DNA from: an uncultured Lachnospiraceae bacterium
Lineage (GTDB): Bacteria; Bacillota; Clostridia; Lachnospirales; Lachnospiraceae
Assembly (NCBI GenBank): GCA_947178465.1
Contig: CAMWYL010000174.1
Span: forward strand, 1 to 6,918
Direction of reading: 5' to 3'
DNA length: 6,918 bases
This document shows positions 5,172 through 6,918 of the stretch, in pieces; within the stretch, counting starts at the first letter, position 1; the number at the start of each line of letters is the position of its first letter. Position numbers and translations under genes: made by a program. The notes below the pieces were generated by a model that was not told where the DNA came from, ran no database searches, and worked only from the letters and a program-made list of their open reading frames with translations.

Positions 5172-6918
5172 ATGGAAAGATTGTTTATCCGGATTTTTAA
5201 TATGAGCATATCGGCAAGCTGGCTCATTCTGGCCGTGATTGCCGTCCGGTTCCTGCTCAGGAAGGCACCCAAGAGTATGCGCTGCTTTTTGTGGCTCTTG
5301 GTAGGGATACGGCTTCTGCTTCCGTTTTCCATAGAGTCCGTGTTCAGCCTTATTCCCAATACACAGGTTATGGAAGAGCAGAGTACTTATCGGCAGCAGC
5401 AACCGGCGATTTTCACGGATACGGCAGCAGCCGGGCAGTCGATAGGACAGCTGCCGTACGAGGAGGCTGTGACGATTGCAGCAACCGGCGTCAATAAGAC
5501 GTGGAACATAAGAACTGTCTGTACGCATGTGTGGATTGCCGGAGTGGCATTGATGCTTGGCTACATAGTGGTCAGTTGGATACGCATCCGTCGTCGGGTA
5601 AAGACTGCCGTGCCGATGGACTTTGCGATTGATGAGGAGCATCAGACAAGAGTTTATCAGAGCGATATGATAGACAGCCCGTTCCTGTTCGGAATCGTGC
5701 CTCGCATTTATATTCCGAACGATATAGCGGCTGAGAACCTGCCTTATGTTATTCTGCATGAAAAGGCGCATATAAAGAGAGGGGACTATCTGATAAAGCC
5801 GATAAGCTTCCTGATTCTCGCGGTATATTGGTTTAATCCGCTTATCTGGGCGGCCTATGCGATGCTTTGTAAGGATATTGAGCTTGTGTGTGATGAAATG
5901 GTTATCCGCAAGCTGGGAGAGCAGTGTAAAAAGGCCTATTCACAGGCGCTTCTTACCGGCGCCGTAAACCGCAGGATGATTACGGCCTGCCCGGTCGCCT
6001 TCGGTGAGGTCGGGGTGAAAGCTCGGGTAAAGAACGTGCTGAATGACAAAAAGCCTGCGTTTTGGATCCTTGTGGCGTCGATACTCGCGTGTATCATCGT
6101 TCCGGTTTGCTTTATGACCCGGAAAAAAGAGGAGACAATGGAAGCACAGGCAACCCCGGAGCAGTTGGCAGGAACATATGATATGGCAGTGTCACAGCCG
6201 GACGCGTATACATTCGTTCCATATTTGGAGCTTGGCACAGAGGGCAGTTTTGCGTTGAGCTATAGCATGCTCAGCTCGTATTGGCCGCATTCCGAGAACT
6301 ATGAGATTAAGGGAAATGTTTTGACGGTGACGACGGATGACGGATTGTACCACTATCAGTTTACCATTACCGACAGCGGCAGCCTGATTTTTGACGCGGC
6401 GAATTCTTCGGAGACAGCATGGGATGATAAAATGTCGGAGGCGCCGCTCGTGGATGGTGCAGAGTTTGTGAAAAGAGCTTCCGTGGCGGCAAAAGAGGAG
6501 GAACCGGACATTGCACAGACAGAGGAGCTGCTGCAAAAGGCAGACGCGCTTTCCGAGGAGCTGGACCGGAAATGGCTTCACGGTGAAGCCGCAACGTCAC
6601 AGGCGTTATATTTATATGTAAAACAGGCAGAGCTGGAAGCGTTGAAAAAGCAGCTTCAGGCAGAACTGGACGAGATGGAAGAGCTGACAGCCTTGATGCA
6701 GGCAGAAGTGAAAACGCTGGAAGAGGGGCATCAGGAAGAGGCTCGGCAGGCTCGGGAGGTGCGGATGCAGGAAATTTCCATGGAGCTGCAAATTTCTCTT
6801 GAACAGTTAGAGAAAAAGCAGGCTATGCTTGAGGCGCTGCTTGCGCTGGAGAGACAGGAATTGGATGCGCGCGGCTACATAGAGCAGTGGGCGCAGGCCT
6901 TCTGCAACCGTGACGCGG
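5172..6918 (+). CDS. blaR1: BlaR1-like M56 membrane metallopeptidase with atypical sensor region, 3' end outside window
   Basis: The frame is open from ATG 5172 to the window edge (582 codons, no stop), with AAAGGAG at 5158-5164 about 7 nt upstream. Membrane spans lie at ~12-29, ~37-53, ~117-136 and ~296-315. The cytoplasmic zinc-peptidase domain of family M56 holds HEKAH at 196-200 (zinc ligands His196 and His200, catalytic Glu197) and the third-ligand motif ELVCD with Glu237. The stretches SPFLFG (169-174) and FNPLIW (221-226) are also typical. In known systems signal binding outside activates this domain, which leads to repressor cleavage. After the last span, residues ~329-410 form a beta-rich domain of lipocalin-like style (LAGTYDM, then short strands to SLIFDAA). 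Residues ~446-567 are a long Glu/Leu/Gln-rich coiled coil, and GYIEQWAQAFCNRD at 568-581 looks like the first helix of an NTF2-like domain cut by the window. No STxK penicillin-binding signature is seen in the part present. It is the likely partner of the BlaI repressor encoded 53 nt upstream. Confidence 0.9.
   Translation, partial: MERLFIRIFNMSISASWLILAVIAVRFLLRKAPKSMRCFLWLLVGIRLLLPFSIESVFSLIPNTQVMEEQSTYRQQQPAIFTDTAAAGQSIGQLPYEEAVTIAATGVNKTWNIRTVCTHVWIAGVALMLGYIVVSWIRIRRRVKTAVPMDFAIDEEHQTRVYQSDMIDSPFLFGIVPRIYIPNDIAAENLPYVILHEKAHIKRGDYLIKPISFLILAVYWFNPLIWAAYAMLCKDIELVCDEMVIRKLGEQCKKAYSQALLTGAVNRRMITACPVAFGEVGVKARVKNVLNDKKPAFWILVASILACIIVPVCFMTRKKEETMEAQATPEQLAGTYDMAVSQPDAYTFVPYLELGTEGSFALSYSMLSSYWPHSENYEIKGNVLTVTTDDGLYHYQFTITDSGSLIFDAANSSETAWDDKMSEAPLVDGAEFVKRASVAAKEEEPDIAQTEELLQKADALSEELDRKWLHGEAATSQALYLYVKQAELEALKKQLQAELDEMEELTALMQAEVKTLEEGHQEEARQAREVRMQEISMELQISLEQLEKKQAMLEALLALERQELDARGYIEQWAQAFCNRDA

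Noticed and set aside
5139..5771. 210-codon ORF on the minus strand
   Set aside because: It lies antisense to the blaR1 M56 gene, whose catalytic motifs prove the + frame; the product composition is that of a shadow frame.

Overview
The window looks like a chromosomal segment of a Gram-positive anaerobe of the class Clostridia, probably Lachnospiraceae-like. The clues are strong AAGGAGG-type ribosome binding sites, sigma-A-like promoters, a BlaI/BlaR1 pair with an M56 peptidase, and a Gram-positive style lipoprotein. The taxon is an inference from gene style; no rRNA or other marker is present. All six supported protein genes read on the + strand.

Left part (1-1166). A visibly AT-rich gene (205-858) encodes an unrecognised protein whose last ~45 residues resemble the MbcA/ParS/Xre antitoxin C-terminal domain (DUF2384). 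It stops at a CCC-CTT-TAG site, and a +1 shift there would add about 45 sensible residues, ending at 991. Inside that tail lies a near-consensus promoter (TTGACG-17-TACAAT). It faces a ~190-nt leader with a small ORF that has a strong Shine-Dalgarno (1013-1093) and two mutually exclusive hairpins. This layout resembles the attenuators of drug-efflux genes.

Centre (1167-4619). A 432-residue MefA-like MFS efflux transporter is followed by an imperfect 35-bp tandem duplication of its own 3' end. Next comes a promoter with an overlapping dyad, then a small cytoplasmic protein built of two related beta-rich halves (2632-3105). Close behind it, probably in the same transcript, is an unrecognised acidic lipoprotein (3141-4619).

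Right part (4620-6918). A consensus promoter overlaid by two palindromic operators drives a BlaI/MecI-family repressor (4753-5118) and a BlaR1-like M56 membrane metallopeptidase (5172 to beyond the window end). In the classical system BlaR1 senses beta-lactam through a penicillin-binding domain and causes BlaI to be cleaved. Here the part of the extracytoplasmic region visible holds a lipocalin-like beta domain, a long coiled coil and the start of a further domain, with no penicillin-binding signature. The BlaI cleavage-site Asn is replaced by Ala, and the operators lack the TACA-NN-TGTA core. It is therefore probably a BlaI/BlaR1-type switch with a different signal; its regulated genes, apart from itself, are not visible.

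No tRNA, rRNA, CRISPR array, transposase or convincing rho-independent terminator was found.
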